Shown one piece after another: positions 7,202 through 7,748 of a stretch of DNA of 7,748 nt (positions are counted from its first letter, which is position 1; every line of letters starts with the position of its first letter). Under the pieces are notes generated by a model. That model was not told where the DNA came from. It was given only the letters and a program-made list of their open reading frames with translations, and searched no databases. A program made the position numbers and the translations under genes. Source of the stretch: Bacteroidales bacterium (GTDB lineage: Bacteria > Bacteroidota > Bacteroidia > Bacteroidales > UBA1715); assembly GCA_017618935.1 (NCBI GenBank), contig JAFZTG010000092.1, forward strand, positions 1 through 7,748, written 5' to 3'.

Positions 7202-7229
7202 GTTTATTATAATCTCTTTTTTATTTTTG
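7199..7229 (+). promoter_or_regulatory. Predicted promoter for dsbD, overlapping the upstream terminator
   Basis: TTTG at 7199-7202, exactly 19 bases, then TATTTTTG at 7222-7229 matches the Bacteroidota TTTG-N19-TAnnTTTG consensus. The first three Ts of the upstream box are the end of the preceding terminator's T-tract. The transcription start should fall at about 7234-7237, only 5-8 bases before the ATG at 7242, which gives an almost leaderless mRNA. The T-rich context makes a chance -7 match possible. Confidence 0.6.
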
Positions 7230-7241
7230 TAAAAAACAGAA

Positions 7242-7748
7242 ATGAAAAAACTCAAATACATACTATTCCTCTGCTTGTTACCTTTCCTTTCCATTGCTCA
7301 AACAGCAGATTGGAACATTTATTATTCTACGGAAAAGGTCAATAAAAACCATTTCGAAATCGTGATGAACATAACGATTCCGCAAGACTTTCACATGTAT
7401 AGTTTCGACCAAGTTCCGGGTGGTCCCATTGCGGCAAAAGTTGACTTTGAATTTCCCGATGGCATTGAGAAAGTTGGTGGTTTAGTCATTCGTAGAGGCT
7501 TGGTTGATGAATTTTTTGACGACATTTTTGGTGTAAACATCCGACAATTTAGTAATCAAACCGTATGGATACAAGAGTTTGTTGTCACAAAAGACATAGA
7601 ACCCAGCGAAATAAAAGTAACGTACAGTTATCAACTTTGCAAGGACGACGGTTATTGCCTGAATCCGTTCCCAGAAGAGTTTCTGGTGAAAATTCCTGCA
7701 TACACAATAGAAAAGAAAGAAACAAAAAAGGAAACGACGAAAACACAA
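7242..7748 (+). CDS. dsbD: DsbD-type thiol:disulfide interchange protein, N-terminal periplasmic domain (partial, runs off right edge)
   Basis: 169 codons are visible and the frame is still open at the edge. The start follows an in-frame TAA at 7230-7232. A short signal sequence (residues 1-19, cleavage near SIA before Q20) precedes a beta-rich domain (about 22-153) typical of the DsbD N-terminal, immunoglobulin-fold domain. The diagnostic feature is C133-KDDGY-C139, a C-x5-C pair with the same spacing as the E. coli DsbD alpha-domain C103/C109, in the context YQLCKDDGYCLNPFPEEF. Residues 155-169 are a Lys/Glu/Thr-rich linker that would lead into the membrane domain. DsbD carries electrons from cytoplasmic thioredoxin across the inner membrane to periplasmic reductases; this domain is the last relay. 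The eight-helix membrane domain and C-terminal thioredoxin domain are not in view, so a stand-alone periplasmic domain is still possible. It has its own promoter, so it is probably not co-transcribed with the PorP/SprF gene. Confidence 0.85.
   Translation, partial: MKKLKYILFLCLLPFLSIAQTADWNIYYSTEKVNKNHFEIVMNITIPQDFHMYSFDQVPGGPIAAKVDFEFPDGIEKVGGLVIRRGLVDEFFDDIFGVNIRQFSNQTVWIQEFVVTKDIEPSEIKVTYSYQLCKDDGYCLNPFPEEFLVKIPAYTIEKKETKKETTKTQ

Noticed and set aside
7482..7748. Minus-strand open frame of 88 codons at the right edge, and 7037-7294 minus
   Set aside because: The first is antisense to dsbD and opens on a TTG at the edge. The second is antisense across the end of the PorP/SprF gene, its terminator and the start of dsbD.

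Overview
The window looks like chromosomal DNA of an AT-rich Bacteroidota bacterium, probably in or near Bacteroidales. Three things point there: a PorP/SprF-family type IX secretion protein, TTTG / TAnnTTTG promoter motifs without Shine-Dalgarno sites, and a giant secreted multi-domain enzyme with DUF11-like and Ig-like modules. No RNA gene, CRISPR array, insertion sequence or integrase is visible.

Bases 1-5430 (minus strand) are one uninterrupted reading frame of 1810 codons that runs off the left edge. It encodes a signal peptide, a glycoside hydrolase family 8 (GH8) catalytic domain, three DUF11-like beta-sandwich modules, and five Ig-like modules in tandem at a period of 76-79 residues. 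The second and third DUF11-like modules each appear to be split at the same loop by another domain: about 250 aromatic-rich residues that I do not recognise, and about 190 residues that resemble a LamG/concanavalin-type jelly roll. The C-terminus, where a type IX sorting domain would be expected, is outside the window.

Bases 5431-5986 are a divergent, AT-rich intergenic region. It holds a good promoter for the GH8 gene, a weaker one for the rightward gene, and a perfect 32-bp palindrome that looks like a dispersed genomic repeat rather than a terminator.

Bases 5987-7153 (plus strand) encode a complete PorP/SprF-family outer-membrane protein of 388 residues. A TTCG-loop intrinsic terminator follows (7173-7201). 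Its T-tract runs into the -35-like box of a promoter for the next gene, which starts at 7242 and runs off the right edge. That gene encodes the periplasmic N-terminal domain of a DsbD-type thiol:disulfide reductase.

The working model is inference. The GH8 protein would be a very large cell-surface or secreted polysaccharide-degrading enzyme, exported by Sec and then the type IX system, and the divergent PorP/SprF paralogue may be its dedicated secretion or anchoring partner, as SprF is for SprB in gliding Flavobacterium. DsbD is a separate transcription unit and need not be functionally linked, although the paired cysteines in the Ig-like modules imply oxidative folding outside the cytoplasm.
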